NCBI RefSeq assembly: GCF_900188185.1
Contig: NZ_FZPA01000002.1
Span: 248,001-312,000, forward strand
Length of the DNA stretch: 64,000 nucleotides
Source of the DNA: Sphingopyxis indica
Lineage (GTDB): Bacteria; Pseudomonadota; Alphaproteobacteria; Sphingomonadales; Sphingomonadaceae
Reading direction: 5' to 3'
Shown here: positions 44,338-53,816 of the stretch, in pieces
How positions within the stretch are numbered: the first letter of the stretch is position 1
Layout: each line of letters starts with the position of its first letter
Notes under the pieces: generated by a model
Database searches by the model: none
What the model was told of the DNA's origin: nothing
The model's input: only the letters and a program-made list of their open reading frames with translations
Translations under genes and position numbers: made by a program

Positions 44338-45068
44338 GCAAAGGCACGGGCAAAGGCATCGTCCAGCTCGCGCTCGGTCACCAGAATGTCGACGTCGCGC
44401 AGCTCCGCCGTGTGCATCAGGGCATAGCGGCCGAATTTCGACGAATCGGCGCCGAGCAATATCTTCTGCGACGTGGCATAGGCGATCCGGCTCATCGTCG
44501 CCTCGCCGGGATGAAAGTCCATCAAGCCGCGATCGGTGCTGATCGCACCCACCGACAGGATCGCCAGGTGCGGCGTGAAACCCGCCACATAATGCTGCGC
44601 GCTGGTGTCCGAAAAAGCCCGATACTCATAGTCCATCTCGCCCGCAGCGAGGAACAGGCGATTGTCGTTGATCCCGCCGAGATCGGTCGCGACCTGCAAG
44701 GAATTGGTGATGACGGTAAGCGAATGGCGCTCCACCAGCTGTCGGGCGATGTAGCAGGAAGTCGTTCCCGAATCGATGAACAGGATGTCGCCGTCGGCGA
44801 CGAATTCGGCCGCAGCGCGCGCGATGCGCAGCTTTGCGTCGGCATTTTCCTCCATCCGCTGGCTGAGCGGCCCTTCGAGCGTGGGCGCCGCAAGATGCGC
44901 GCCGCCATGTTCGCGCTCGACGATGCCCTGATCCTCCAGCACACGCAGTTCGCGGCGGATCGTCTCGTCGGAGACGCCCAGTTCCCGTGCCAGGCCGGCC
45001 ACCGACAGCGTCATCCCGCCGCGCAGCATCGCGACGATCTCGCGCTGGCGAGCCGATCGCTTCAACAT
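44313..45068 (-). CDS. DeoR-family transcriptional regulator
   Basis: This is a 251-residue DeoR/GlpR-type repressor. KRSARQREIVAMLRGGMTLS and ELGVSDETIRRELRVLEDQG form the N-terminal winged helix. The C-terminal ligand domain has ILFIDSGTTSCYIARQL and LTVITNSLQVATDL, a sugar-phosphate-isomerase-like fold. AILSVGAISTDRGLMDFHPG and KILLGADSSKFGRYALM follow the family pattern. GGGAGG precedes the ATG at 45068. DeoR proteins respond to phosphorylated sugars or similar metabolites, which fits the Oar-like receptor and phosphoesterase upstream (inference). Confidence 0.9.
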   Translation of the reverse strand: MLKRSARQREIVAMLRGGMTLSVAGLARELGVSDETIRRELRVLEDQGIVEREHGGAHLAAPTLEGPLSQRMEENADAKLRIARAAAEFVADGDILFIDSGTTSCYIARQLVERHSLTVITNSLQVATDLGGINDNRLFLAAGEMDYEYRAFSDTSAQHYVAGFTPHLAILSVGAISTDRGLMDFHPGEATMSRIAYATSQKILLGADSSKFGRYALMHTAELRDVDILVTERELDDAFARAFAHAEVVIA

Positions 45069-45208
45069 CGCTCCCTCCCCCTCGATTTCGGGGAGGCGGC
45101 CTCCCCCCAAAAGCTTGTGCAATTCTTCGCCAATCCGGTCAACAAGGCTGCGCTTCGCCTCGATTTGTGAACGGCAACCGCAAAAGCAACCCTTTTCCCA
45201 CAGGAAAG

Positions 45209-45236
45209 GAGCGGGGCGACGCTGCTCGCCCCGCTC
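45209..45236. terminator. Hairpin at the end of the Oar-like gene
   Basis: 11-base arms (GAGCGGGGCGA and TCGCCCCGCTC) surround a 6-base loop, 10 bases beyond the stop of the Oar-like receptor. Read on the minus strand it is followed by CCTTTCC, a weak T tract. Confidence 0.55.
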
Positions 45237-45245
45237 GCGTGCCGG

Positions 45246-48200
45246 TCAGAAACCGAGGCGGAATTGCAGCCGCACATAGCGCGGCGTCTGATAGGCCTCG
45301 GGCTGCCGATAGTTCGAGTTGGGCGCGTCGTTACCGAGCTGGCCGAACTCGTTATAGGCGGTCACCGACTTGCTGTTGAACAGGTTGAACACGTCGAGCC
45401 GGACCGAAGCGTCGAGCCCATCGAACGGCAGGCGTGCGACCGCGCTGACGTCGAACTGATAGAGCCAGTCGCCCTTGAACGCGGTACCGCGCGGGACGAG
45501 CTCGCCGTTACAATAATAGCTGTAGCCGTGATAGCCGTGTGCATAGGGATCGACCTCGGCCGGCACGGTGCCGATGCAGCTATAGCTGCGCGGCGACTGT
45601 ACGAGCGCGTTGACACCCAGATCGAGGAAATCGAACGGGCGATAGCTGCCATAGGCCTTGAAGGTGTGGCGCCGGTCGTTGGGCAGATAGCCGTAGGAGC
45701 CGTTCTGGAACCCCGGCGAGTCGAAGTCGGACACCCGGTTGACCGCGAGCTGGCCGTTCTCCGATCGCACGCCGCCTTCGTAATTCCCCTTGTCCATCGC
45801 CCAGGTATAGGAGGCCGCGATGCCCCATTTCCCGTCGAACTCGCGGTCGAAGGTCAGCGTGACGGCGTTGTAATTCCGCTTCGGCTTGTCGTAGAGCAGG
45901 TCGTCCGCGGCGAGCGTCACGGTCGGCGTCGAGCCGTCGGGGAGCGGGTTGATCCGCACGGTAATGTCGCGTCCCGGATTGGCGATCACCCAATTACTGC
46001 CGCCCGGATAGGCGGCGGTGCAGTCGGCTTCGGAAAAGCCCTGCGCGACACAATAGGCGCGCGCGCCGAAGTCGACGGTCAGATCCTCGATCACATTGTC
46101 GAGCTTGCGGTGGGTGAAATAGGCGCCGATGCGAATGCGGTTCGAGAAACGATGCTCGGCGCCGAGGATGAACTCGCTCGACGACTGCGGGCTCAGATTA
46201 TGCGCGATCGCGCCCGAGGGATCGGCGGCCGACCCGTCGGCCTGCACCTCGCAATTGGCGATGCCGGTATCGGGGCAGGCCGAGAAGCCATCGGCACCGA
46301 GGATCGCCTCGCCCGGCAGCGGCGTATTCTTCGCCGGATCGAGCCCGTTCAACAGATTGTAGCGCGTATAGGTGACGCGCCCGCCCATGACGTTCAGATT
46401 GATGTCGCCTGCGAGCGGCAGATAATATTTGCCATAGAAACCATAGAGCTTGGTGCGGCCGTCGCCGAAGAGGTCATAGGACGCGCCGACGCGCGGCGCC
46501 CACTGGTTGCCCGACTTGTAATAGGATTCGCCGTTGACGCCCTGGTTCGAAAAGCGGTCGTTGCGAACCCCCAGTTGCAGCCGCAGCCGGTCATCGAGCA
46601 GCGACCAGTCGTCCTCGAGGTAGAAGGCCTCGTTCTTGACCGTGCTGATGCCGTTGTTGCGATAGACGCGCGTCGTATAATATTCGGTGCCCTCGGCGAT
46701 CCCGAGCCGCGCGGCATCGCCCTCGCCCGCGCGCCAGATCTTGTAGAAGCCGGCGCCCATCGTCTGGTGGATCTGCTCCGACGTGTCGGTTTCATGGTCA
46801 TAGCCGAGCCGGACATGGTGCGAGCCCGCGAGCTCGAAGTTGATGTCGACGTCGCCGCGATAGAATTCGCGCTCGTCGGTCGTATAGCCATAGGCGTCGG
46901 TGACCTTGTTGAGCCCGATGTCGATGCCCGAATCGCTGTCGCGATAATCGAGCACGCGTTCGTTATTGATGTCGAGCGGCAGGGTGCCGTCGCGCAGCTT
47001 GTTGACGCCATAGGCGGCCGATACGGTGAGCCACGGCGTGAAGGTGCCCGTATAGCGCGCGACATAATTCTGCCCGCCGCCGCGCGCGTTGGTGCCGCCG
47101 GTCTCGGCGCCCACCTCCCCCGTCGCGCGATCATAGTTGAGGTCGCGGGTGCGCGTTTCGTTGGTCGTGTCGAAATAGGTGAATTCGAGATGATGATCGT
47201 CGGTGATATAGCCGTCGACCTTCACCCCCCAGAAAGGGCTGTCATTCTCGACCCGGGTCGCATGATCCTGATCCTCGTCGGGCGTGAAGGTCTCGAACTT
47301 GCGGATCGTGTAGAGGCCATAGACGAACAGATGATCGCGGATGATCGGGCCGCTGCCCTGCATCGCGATCTCGTGCCTTTTCTGTTCGACCCCCTCATAA
47401 TTGGTGTTGTAGGTCGCCGGCGACGTCGATCGCAGCCCGTCGGGTTCCCACGTTCCGAGAATGCTCGCGTGGAAGTCGTTCGAGCCCGACTTGGTGACCG
47501 CATTGACCACGCCGCCCGTCGCACGCCCGAATTCGGCGGGCATGCCACCGGTCTTCACTTCCACCGTCTGATAGAAGTCATAGGGCACCTCGACGGGCTG
47601 AAGCCCCATGCGGAAATTGGTGATATTGAGGCCGTTCACATAATAGGCATTCTCGATGAACGAGGCGCCGCTGATCGCGACCTGATCGGCGAAACCGCCG
47701 TTGGCGCCCGACGAGCCGCGCACCGTGCCCGGCGACATCAGCACCACATCCTGCAGCGAGCGCGCGATCGGCACGCGCTGGTCGATTTCTCCAAGGTCGA
47801 TCGTCGCGCCGGTGGTCGCGTCCTCGAAGTCGGCGACGCGGATGCGCGATCCGCGCACGATGATCGCGTCGCCGGCGTTCGCGGGCAGCAGGGTGAAGCT
47901 GTTCGCCGCACCCGTGCTGCGCACGAGCGACACACCCGCTTCCTTATAGGGCGCATAGCCTTCGGCGGTGACCGTGAAGTCGTAGGACCCCGGCGCAAGC
48001 TGCGGGATCGAATAGGCGCCGGTGTCGCTCGTCACCGCCGACCGGACCACGCCGCGGTCGCTCGAGGTGATCGACACGGTCGCCCCCGCGATCGCTTTGC
48101 CATCCTCGTCGGTCACGCGGCCCGATGCGGCGACATTGGTATAATCCTGTGCGTGGACGACCTGGGGCGCGCTCGCGAGGATCGGAAGAGCGGCGCCGAG

Positions 48201-48257
48201 CATGAGCGCGGCGCGCAGCGCGGAGGCGTGACGAACGGTGTGTCGGAAGCAGTTCAC
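45246..48257 (-). CDS. Oar-like TonB receptor with carboxypeptidase-regulatory domain
   Basis: This is a 1003-residue outer-membrane protein. The signal peptide ends at PQVVHAQ. A carboxypeptidase regulatory-like beta-sandwich follows (ASGRVTDEDGKAIAGATVSI, YSIPQLAPGSYDFTVTAEGY). The plug has AIIVRGSRIRVADFED and GGMPAEFGRATGGVVNAVTK, and the barrel ends in YVRLQFRLGF. This Oar architecture is shared with receptors for proteins, peptides or glycans. The start is a GTG preceded by AGGGG; no upstream ATG fits better. It diverges from the metallophosphoesterase and lies 177 bases upstream of the DeoR gene, which reads the same way. The ligand is unknown. Confidence 0.9.
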   Translation of the reverse strand: MNCFRHTVRHASALRAALMLGAALPILASAPQVVHAQDYTNVAASGRVTDEDGKAIAGATVSITSSDRGVVRSAVTSDTGAYSIPQLAPGSYDFTVTAEGYAPYKEAGVSLVRSTGAANSFTLLPANAGDAIIVRGSRIRVADFEDATTGATIDLGEIDQRVPIARSLQDVVLMSPGTVRGSSGANGGFADQVAISGASFIENAYYVNGLNITNFRMGLQPVEVPYDFYQTVEVKTGGMPAEFGRATGGVVNAVTKSGSNDFHASILGTWEPDGLRSTSPATYNTNYEGVEQKRHEIAMQGSGPIIRDHLFVYGLYTIRKFETFTPDEDQDHATRVENDSPFWGVKVDGYITDDHHLEFTYFDTTNETRTRDLNYDRATGEVGAETGGTNARGGGQNYVARYTGTFTPWLTVSAAYGVNKLRDGTLPLDINNERVLDYRDSDSGIDIGLNKVTDAYGYTTDEREFYRGDVDINFELAGSHHVRLGYDHETDTSEQIHQTMGAGFYKIWRAGEGDAARLGIAEGTEYYTTRVYRNNGISTVKNEAFYLEDDWSLLDDRLRLQLGVRNDRFSNQGVNGESYYKSGNQWAPRVGASYDLFGDGRTKLYGFYGKYYLPLAGDINLNVMGGRVTYTRYNLLNGLDPAKNTPLPGEAILGADGFSACPDTGIANCEVQADGSAADPSGAIAHNLSPQSSSEFILGAEHRFSNRIRIGAYFTHRKLDNVIEDLTVDFGARAYCVAQGFSEADCTAAYPGGSNWVIANPGRDITVRINPLPDGSTPTVTLAADDLLYDKPKRNYNAVTLTFDREFDGKWGIAASYTWAMDKGNYEGGVRSENGQLAVNRVSDFDSPGFQNGSYGYLPNDRRHTFKAYGSYRPFDFLDLGVNALVQSPRSYSCIGTVPAEVDPYAHGYHGYSYYCNGELVPRGTAFKGDWLYQFDVSAVARLPFDGLDASVRLDVFNLFNSKSVTAYNEFGQLGNDAPNSNYRQPEAYQTPRYVRLQFRLGF

Positions 48258-48645
48258 TGTTGGACCCCTGGTTAAATGACTTTCGCTGCAGACCGGCTTC
48301 GGGCCACCCGCGAGGGCGAATCCGTTGGCGCCTTGGCCTGCCGGGGCCGGCTAGGCGCGCGTTGTGGATTATTTGTTACAGACGGGCATTATCCCAACAT
48401 TATATTCACATATTTCACGTCGACCGCGAAACCCCATGCGCCCCCTCGAAAATCCTGCTTCGTCATAAAATGGCAAGATTTACTTGAGAGCACACGTCCG
48501 CCTTGCCTCCCGGCGATCAATTTCGATCGCAGACAGGCCGCCTGAGAACGACGCTGATTATGTTAGATTTTTGTTGATTTCATTTTCAAGGATTGAGCCT
48601 GCGCGGGCGATCGGCCGGTGTCACCGAATGAGGAGCGGAACAAGG
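48258..48645. other. Divergent promoter region, Oar-like receptor / phosphoesterase
   Basis: No gene is visible in these 388 bases. An AT-rich patch near 48360-48480 (TTATATTCACATATTTCACG) is the likely site of the divergent promoters. No strong palindrome was found. Confidence 0.5.
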
Positions 48646-50640
48646 ATGGGATTCGCGGTGAAAAAATGGGGCGCTTTACTGGCGGCGATTGCGGGCGGCG
48701 CGATTGCGGGACCGGCGTTCGCCCGCGAACCCTATTTCGCGACCATCGACGTCGTGCGGGGGTCTGCGCCCCCAGCCGGCACGGCGGCAGGCAAGGTCTT
48801 CGACGACGCAAATCGCAACGGGCGGCTCGACGATGGCGAAGCGGGCGTCCCGGGGGTCAAGGTGTCGAATGGACGCGATGTGGTGCAAACGGCCGCCGAC
48901 GGCAGCTATAGCCTCGCGGCGCGCGACGACATGAGCGTCTTCGTCATCCAGCCCAGCGGCTGGCAGGTTCCCACGAACCGGGATTTCATCCCGCAATTCG
49001 CCTATCAGCACAAGCCCGCGGGCTCGCCCAAGCGCCTGCGCTTCGGCGGCCTGCCGCCGACCGGACCGCTGCCCGCGGCGATCAACTTCCCCCTCGCCCC
49101 CAGCGAGACCGGCGACGATTTCCGCTGCGCGATCCTCGGCGACGTCCAGGCCACTTCGAACATGGAGGTCGGCTATGCGCGCGACACCATCGTACGCGAG
49201 CTCGAGAATCTGAACGACCGACCGGCGTGTATCTTCGCGCTGGGCGATCTAGTCGGCGACGACCTCGGCCTCATCCCGCGGCTTGCCGATGTGCTCGGCG
49301 CGGCGCGCATCCCGCAATGGTGGGTGCAGGGTAATCACGACTATGATTCGGATGCCGATCGCGACGCCGACAGTTCGGACAGCTGGCGCCGCGAATATGG
49401 ACCGGTCACCTATGCGTTCGAGATCGGCCGCGTGCTGTTCATCGGCCTCGACAATATCGTCTATCCGTGCGGCAGGGTCGATTATGAAGCGTTCAGCCGC
49501 GACTTCTGCGGCGAGGACCCGCGCAAGACCTATAATGGCCGCTTCACGGACGATCAGATGCGCTTCGTCGAAAATCTGGTGAAGGCGACCGACCCGGGCA
49601 AGCTGATCGTCCTCGGCCATCATATTCCGCTCGTCGGTTTCGATAATCGCGAGCAATGGCAGCACCAGACCGACAATGCGGCCGAGCTCTACCGGATATT
49701 GAAAGGCCGCAAGGCACTGGACCTGTCGGGCCACAGCCACACGCTCGAAAATCTGGCATCCGGCGACAGCTTCGCAGGCTGGAAGCAATCGGTCGGGGTC
49801 GACACCATCCCGTTCCGGCATGTCGTGGCGGGCGCGGTCGCAGGCGACTGGTGGGGCGGCGACTTCGACATCGCAGGCATCCCCATGAGCCTGCAGGGCG
49901 ACGGATCGCCGCGCGGCTATATCGACATGGCGGTGCGCGGCACCGACTATGATCTCGACTATCGCGCCGCGGGCCAGCCCGTCGACAAGGCGATGTGGCT
50001 GTCGATGAGCACGCCCGAATTTCGCGACTGGGCACGGGTGTTGCTGGCATGGCGCAATTCACCGGCGCAGAAGCGCGGCGAGGTGCCTCCGCTCAGCATT
50101 CAGGACCTGCCCGACGTCCGCCTGCTCACGCCGCAGGACATCGCCGGAGGCAGCTGGCTCACCGCGAACGTCTGGATGGGCGACAGCGACACCGTGGTGA
50201 CCGTGTCGATCGACGGCGGCGCGGCGCAGCGCATGGAGCGCACGCAACAGGCACGCGGCGAACCGAGTCATGTCGGCGCCGATTTCGCCGACCCCTTCGC
50301 GCTGCAGCACCAACTCGCCGTGACGCGCACCGCAATCGCCAGCCGGTCGGGCGACCCGCTCGCCCAAGGTTATATTCAGGGCCGGCAGGACCGCTTCGCG
50401 CCCGCGCCACCGCGCCCGCAAGGCTCGGCGGCCGACCATAGTTCGCACCTCTGGCGGTTCCGCATTCCCGGCGGCTTGCGAGACGGCACCCACTCGGCAC
50501 AAGTGCATGTCGAACGTCCACAGGGATCCTCCACAAGCGAGACGATGATCTTCGAAACCCGCGCGACGCGGCCCCAGCCGACCTTTCGGTTCGACGCATG
50601 GAACGCGTTCGAGGACGGTCCCCGCGTGCCGGAAAACTGA
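48646..50640 (+). CDS. Secreted metallophosphoesterase
   Basis: This is a 664-residue exported phosphoesterase. The signal peptide is WGALLAAIAGGAIAGPAFA. An N-terminal beta-sandwich with a calcium-like loop, GKVFDDANRNGRLDDGEAG, is followed by the calcineurin-like core: CAILGDVQA (D, with Q for the usual H), ALGDLVGDD (D), WVQGNHDYD (N-H), VLGHHIPLVG and LSGHSH. The C-terminal domain (RFRIPGGLRDGTHSAQVHVE) resembles phosphoesterase C-domains. The ATG at 48646 lies about 10 bases after GGAG. It may release phosphate from a phosphodiester or phosphomonoester in the periplasm. It diverges from the Oar-like receptor. Confidence 0.85.
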   Translation: MGFAVKKWGALLAAIAGGAIAGPAFAREPYFATIDVVRGSAPPAGTAAGKVFDDANRNGRLDDGEAGVPGVKVSNGRDVVQTAADGSYSLAARDDMSVFVIQPSGWQVPTNRDFIPQFAYQHKPAGSPKRLRFGGLPPTGPLPAAINFPLAPSETGDDFRCAILGDVQATSNMEVGYARDTIVRELENLNDRPACIFALGDLVGDDLGLIPRLADVLGAARIPQWWVQGNHDYDSDADRDADSSDSWRREYGPVTYAFEIGRVLFIGLDNIVYPCGRVDYEAFSRDFCGEDPRKTYNGRFTDDQMRFVENLVKATDPGKLIVLGHHIPLVGFDNREQWQHQTDNAAELYRILKGRKALDLSGHSHTLENLASGDSFAGWKQSVGVDTIPFRHVVAGAVAGDWWGGDFDIAGIPMSLQGDGSPRGYIDMAVRGTDYDLDYRAAGQPVDKAMWLSMSTPEFRDWARVLLAWRNSPAQKRGEVPPLSIQDLPDVRLLTPQDIAGGSWLTANVWMGDSDTVVTVSIDGGAAQRMERTQQARGEPSHVGADFADPFALQHQLAVTRTAIASRSGDPLAQGYIQGRQDRFAPAPPRPQGSAADHSSHLWRFRIPGGLRDGTHSAQVHVERPQGSSTSETMIFETRATRPQPTFRFDAWNAFEDGPRVPEN

Positions 50641-50835
50641 TCGCCCCCCATTTCCAGTGACCGGCAGATTTCGCTGGCGACACCAGCTGGAAGCAGCCGC
50701 TTGCAGTCAGGCGGCTTCTGGCGCGGAGATCGCTAAAGCTGACATATGCGTTACTGGTTTGGGGTGACATAAATCGAGCGCGTCGGTGAGGGCGGCGACG
50801 TTCGCTAGAGGAAGATGGGGTTTATATACGGGGCC

Positions 50836-51156
50836 TCAGTCTCCCGATTGCCTTTGCTTGTCGGCTATCGCTCGCGATTCCGCTTTTAGCGGCCGCGACA
50901 CCGGACAGACTTCCTGCACATAGCCATTGAGCACGTTGGTGAGCGCATCAGGCAAAAGGCGATAGAAGACGAATTGACCGCGCTTCTCGCTTTTGATCAG
51001 CCCGGCATTTTCAAGCACGGATAGATGCTGCGACACCGCCGGTTTGCTCATTTCGAACCGCGCAGCGATGTCGCCCGCGCTCAGCTCCGCATGCGCCAGA
51101 TACGCCAATATCTTGCGCCGCGGCGTCGATGCCAATGCCTGAAAAACCCGTTCCAT
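50836..51156 (-). CDS. ArsR-family transcriptional regulator
   Basis: This is a 106-residue winged-helix regulator of the ArsR/SmtB type. RVFQALASTPRRKILAYLAH, LSAGDIAARFEMSKPAVSQH, LSVLENAGLIKSEKRGQFVF and YRLLPDALTNVL follow the family order. The metal-binding ELCVCDL motif of metal sensors is absent, so it probably senses something other than metals. The ATG at 51156 starts within a few residues of the usual family start. It diverges from the desaturase gene across a palindrome TAAGTAATTACTTA, and regulation of the desaturase operon is likely. Confidence 0.87.
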   Translation of the reverse strand: MERVFQALASTPRRKILAYLAHAELSAGDIAARFEMSKPAVSQHLSVLENAGLIKSEKRGQFVFYRLLPDALTNVLNGYVQEVCPVSRPLKAESRAIADKQRQSGD

Positions 51157-51204
51157 GGTTTCAAAATGGGCATCGCACAGGCTCTTGACAAGCAATAATT
51201 TATT

Positions 51205-51218
51205 TAAGTAATTACTTA
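51205..51218. promoter_or_regulatory. Perfect palindrome TAAGTAATTACTTA
   Basis: This 14-base perfect palindrome lies between the divergent ArsR gene and desaturase, 27 bases before the desaturase ATG and next to a TTGACA at 51185. It is a probable ArsR operator. Confidence 0.6.
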
Positions 51219-51244
51219 TATACTTTTGAATAAGGAGTCGGGCG

Positions 51245-52195
51245 ATGCGCAGCAAAGATGATCCCCATGCGATCAATTTCCTGATCGACGAGGAGGGACC
51301 CGATCCGCGCAGCGGCCGCGTCCGCGCCGATTTGCCGAGCATCGTCTGGAACGGCGGCATGGCGGCTGTCGCGCTGATCGCCGGCCCTTTCTTCGTCACG
51401 CCATCAGCGATCCTCCTCTTCTTCGTTACTACCGGCGCGGCGCTGCTGCTCGGCCACAGCGTCGGCTATCACCGCATGATGATCCACGGCAGCTTCAAGG
51501 CATCCCGCTGGTTGGAGCGCACGCTTGTCTGGTTCGGCGCTTTCGGCGGCATGGCGGGGCCTTATGGCATCATCCGCGCGCACGACACGCGCGACTGGGC
51601 GCAGCGGCAGTCCGACTGCCATCCTTTCCTTGCGCACAAGACGCACATCCTGCGCGACGCGTGGTGGCAGATCTATTGCCGGCTCGACCTCGATCGCCCG
51701 CCGCACTTCGATTTTGGCGGGCTGGGCCACGATCCCTTCTACCGCTGGCTCGAGGCCACGTGGCGCTGGCAGCAACTGCCCGTTGCGCTGGTCTTCTTCG
51801 CGATTGGCGGCTGGAGCTGGGTCGTGTGGGGCGTCGCCGCGCGCGTCGCAGTCACTAACCACGGGCATTGGCTGGTCGGCCATCTCGCACATAATCGAGG
51901 GCCGCAGCACTGGACCGTCGATGCGCACGGGGTACAGGCGTTCGATGTCCCCTGGGCCGCGATTCCGACGATGGGCGAAGCGTGGCACAATAATCACCAT
52001 GCCTATCCCGGCTCGGCGCTTATCGGCCTTCATCCCGGCCAGAGCGACTGGGGTTATGCCTTCATCCGCCTGTGCGAGGGGATCGGACTGATTTCGAACG
52101 TCCAGACTCCCGCGACGCTTGGCGTGCGGAACGGGCTGAGCCTCGTACGGAATGACGCGAAGCCGCCGGCCGTCCTCGCCGGGACAGTGCGATGA
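51245..52195 (+). CDS. Fatty-acid desaturase-like membrane enzyme
   Basis: This is a 316-residue membrane di-iron desaturase of the acyl-CoA/lipid desaturase family. His boxes are GHSVGYHRMMIH (first) and WHNNHHAYPGSA (third). The middle box, HRxHH in classical enzymes, is RAHDTRDWAQRQSDCHP here, as in a known proteobacterial subfamily. VAVTNHGHWLVGHLAHN gives extra His residues before the third box. GGAG lies before the ATG. The stop overlaps the next gene by 4 bases. It likely introduces a double bond in a membrane lipid or acyl chain; the exact product is unknown. Confidence 0.85.
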   Translation: MRSKDDPHAINFLIDEEGPDPRSGRVRADLPSIVWNGGMAAVALIAGPFFVTPSAILLFFVTTGAALLLGHSVGYHRMMIHGSFKASRWLERTLVWFGAFGGMAGPYGIIRAHDTRDWAQRQSDCHPFLAHKTHILRDAWWQIYCRLDLDRPPHFDFGGLGHDPFYRWLEATWRWQQLPVALVFFAIGGWSWVVWGVAARVAVTNHGHWLVGHLAHNRGPQHWTVDAHGVQAFDVPWAAIPTMGEAWHNNHHAYPGSALIGLHPGQSDWGYAFIRLCEGIGLISNVQTPATLGVRNGLSLVRNDAKPPAVLAGTVR

Positions 52196-53577
52196 ACGAC
52201 CTGCTTCAACGCCTCCGGAGCGAAGCGCCTGCCGCTGGCCTCTATGCGATGGCCGCGGCGGCGCTGATCCTGTCGCAGCACACCATGGTCGCGCTTGCGT
52301 GTCGCGTACTCGGCGCTCCGCTCGCCATTGACGATATGTTCTGGCTGTTCCCGATCCGCCAGCTCGCGATGCGACCCGACATCCCACCGCTCGTTGCGAT
52401 CGGCGGCTTCGCCTTTTGCCTGGCGATATCGGGGATCCTCGCCCGCCTCTCGCTGCGCCGTGCCGACCGGCTCGGACGTGGTGGCTGGCTGGCGCTGGTA
52501 ACCATGATCCCGACCCTGCAGATTCTCGCTGTCCTCGCGCTTGCTTTGCTGTGGCCGCGCCGCGCGGAGGCCGCGCCCGAGCAGGTCGGCGACCGCGCGC
52601 CGCCCTACCAGCTCGCGATCGGCATTTTTGCCGGAACCGCGCTGATCGTCGCCGCGGTCGCGGTCTCCGCGCTGACGATGGGCGCCTATGGCTGGGGCCT
52701 GTTCGTCGCGACCCCCTTCTTCGTCGGCCTGATCACCGGCTTCCTCGTAAACCGCAATCATGTGCGCAGCGCCGCCGAGACCTTCGGCGCCGTCGCGGCG
52801 GCGGGAGCGCTGGGCACGGTTGCGCTGCTGATGCTGGCGCTCGAAGGGCTGATGTGTGTTATACTAGTCCTGCCGCTAGCGGTTGGGCTCGCCTTGATCG
52901 GCGGCTTCATCGGCCGTGCGGCGGCAAAGCGGCTCGTCGATCCGCGCCAGCCTTTCTACAGTGTCGCGCTTCTACCGCTGATCTTTCTGCTCGACGCAGC
53001 GATGCCGCCCGAACTGCCGATCGAAACGCGCAACAGCATCGTCATCGCCGCGTCGCCCGATGCGGTATGGCGTAGCCTGACAGCCGACCGCCCAGTCAGG
53101 GAAGCACCGGGGCTCGTCGGCCTGGCGGGACTCGCCTATCCGGTTGCAAGCCGCATTGTCGGTGAAGGCGAAGGCGCGCGCCGTATTGGCGTCTTTTCGA
53201 CCGGCATCGCTGATGAGCGTGTCACCATCTGGAAGCCGGGTCAGACGCTGGCGTTTCGCGTTATCCGCCAACCGCCCGCGATGGAGGAAATGAGCCCGTA
53301 CCGGCACCTCCACACGCCTCATCTCATCGGATACTTCGACACTGGTGAGACACGGTTCGACCTCGTGCCCTTGGCGAACGATCGGACACGGCTGGTCGCC
53401 ACCGCAGATCACGTGCTGCGCATCGATCCTGTATATTACTGGGGTCCGATCGCACGCTGGGCGATCAAACACAATGTTGCGCGGGTGTTGACCGATGTCC
53501 GGAATGATGCCGAGCAGCGCACTGATGCGGGGCGGCATGAAGTCCTGCTGGCGGTATCCACACAGTTCGCGACATGA
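52192..53577 (+). CDS. Membrane protein with C-terminal SRPBCC domain
   Basis: This is a 461-residue protein. The N-terminal 280 residues hold about seven hydrophobic helices, with the DUF805-like block LSLRRADRLGRGGWLALVTM. The C-terminal part (about 290-450) is a soluble START/SRPBCC-like lipid-binding fold: SIVIAASPDAVWRSLTAD, GVFSTGIADERVTIWKPGQT, AFRVIRQPPAMEEMSP and VYYWGPIARWAIKHNVARVL. The helices place this domain on one side of the membrane. The start overlaps the desaturase stop as ATGA, so the two are co-made. A role in presenting or sensing a hydrophobic substrate for the desaturase is possible (inference). Confidence 0.75.
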   Translation: MNDLLQRLRSEAPAAGLYAMAAAALILSQHTMVALACRVLGAPLAIDDMFWLFPIRQLAMRPDIPPLVAIGGFAFCLAISGILARLSLRRADRLGRGGWLALVTMIPTLQILAVLALALLWPRRAEAAPEQVGDRAPPYQLAIGIFAGTALIVAAVAVSALTMGAYGWGLFVATPFFVGLITGFLVNRNHVRSAAETFGAVAAAGALGTVALLMLALEGLMCVILVLPLAVGLALIGGFIGRAAAKRLVDPRQPFYSVALLPLIFLLDAAMPPELPIETRNSIVIAASPDAVWRSLTADRPVREAPGLVGLAGLAYPVASRIVGEGEGARRIGVFSTGIADERVTIWKPGQTLAFRVIRQPPAMEEMSPYRHLHTPHLIGYFDTGETRFDLVPLANDRTRLVATADHVLRIDPVYYWGPIARWAIKHNVARVLTDVRNDAEQRTDAGRHEVLLAVSTQFAT

Positions 53578-53707
53578 GAGTTGCGCGCCGCATCCAACAC
53601 AATTGGCCGCTTGCAGCCAGTCAGCATTTAGGCCCCGAACAGCGAGAGCGGACGTTCGGACCGCCCAAACGTTCGCTCTCCAGTTTATCTGGTGTGTTCG
53701 CTGTCGA

Positions 53708-53791
53708 TCAGACTTCAATTCCCTCGGCCGACGTCAACGCATCCTCAATATCGACGCCGAGGTACAGGACCGTATTTTTAATCTTCGTGTG
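53708..53791 (-). pseudogene. Tyrosine recombinase C-terminal remnant
   Basis: The minus strand encodes PHTKIKNTVLYLGVDIEDAL then TSAEGIEV and a stop, matching the end of phage-type integrases (LGHTKIxNTVRYLGVDVEDAL...). Upstream of the His the frame degenerates in a GTGTGGGGGAA/TTCCCCCACAC inverted repeat, so only about 28 codons survive. It lies about 140 bases from tRNA-Tyr, a common integration target, and points to a decayed island. Confidence 0.6.
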
Positions 53792-53816
53792 GGGGAAAGC
53801 CGATCTTCCCCCACAC
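53787..53816. repeat. Inverted repeat GTGTGGGGGAA...TTCCCCCACAC
   Basis: Perfect 11-base arms surround an 8-base loop, overlapping the broken 5' edge of the integrase remnant. It may be an old element end or a terminator. Confidence 0.5.

Noticed and set aside
45264..48275. 1003-codon plus-strand open frame
   Set aside because: It mirrors the Oar-like receptor almost exactly; the translated product shows no signal peptide, fold or motif.
50641..50835. Possible small gene or repeat between the phosphoesterase and ArsR genes
   Set aside because: A short minus-strand frame exists, but it has no ribosome site and no recognisable sequence.
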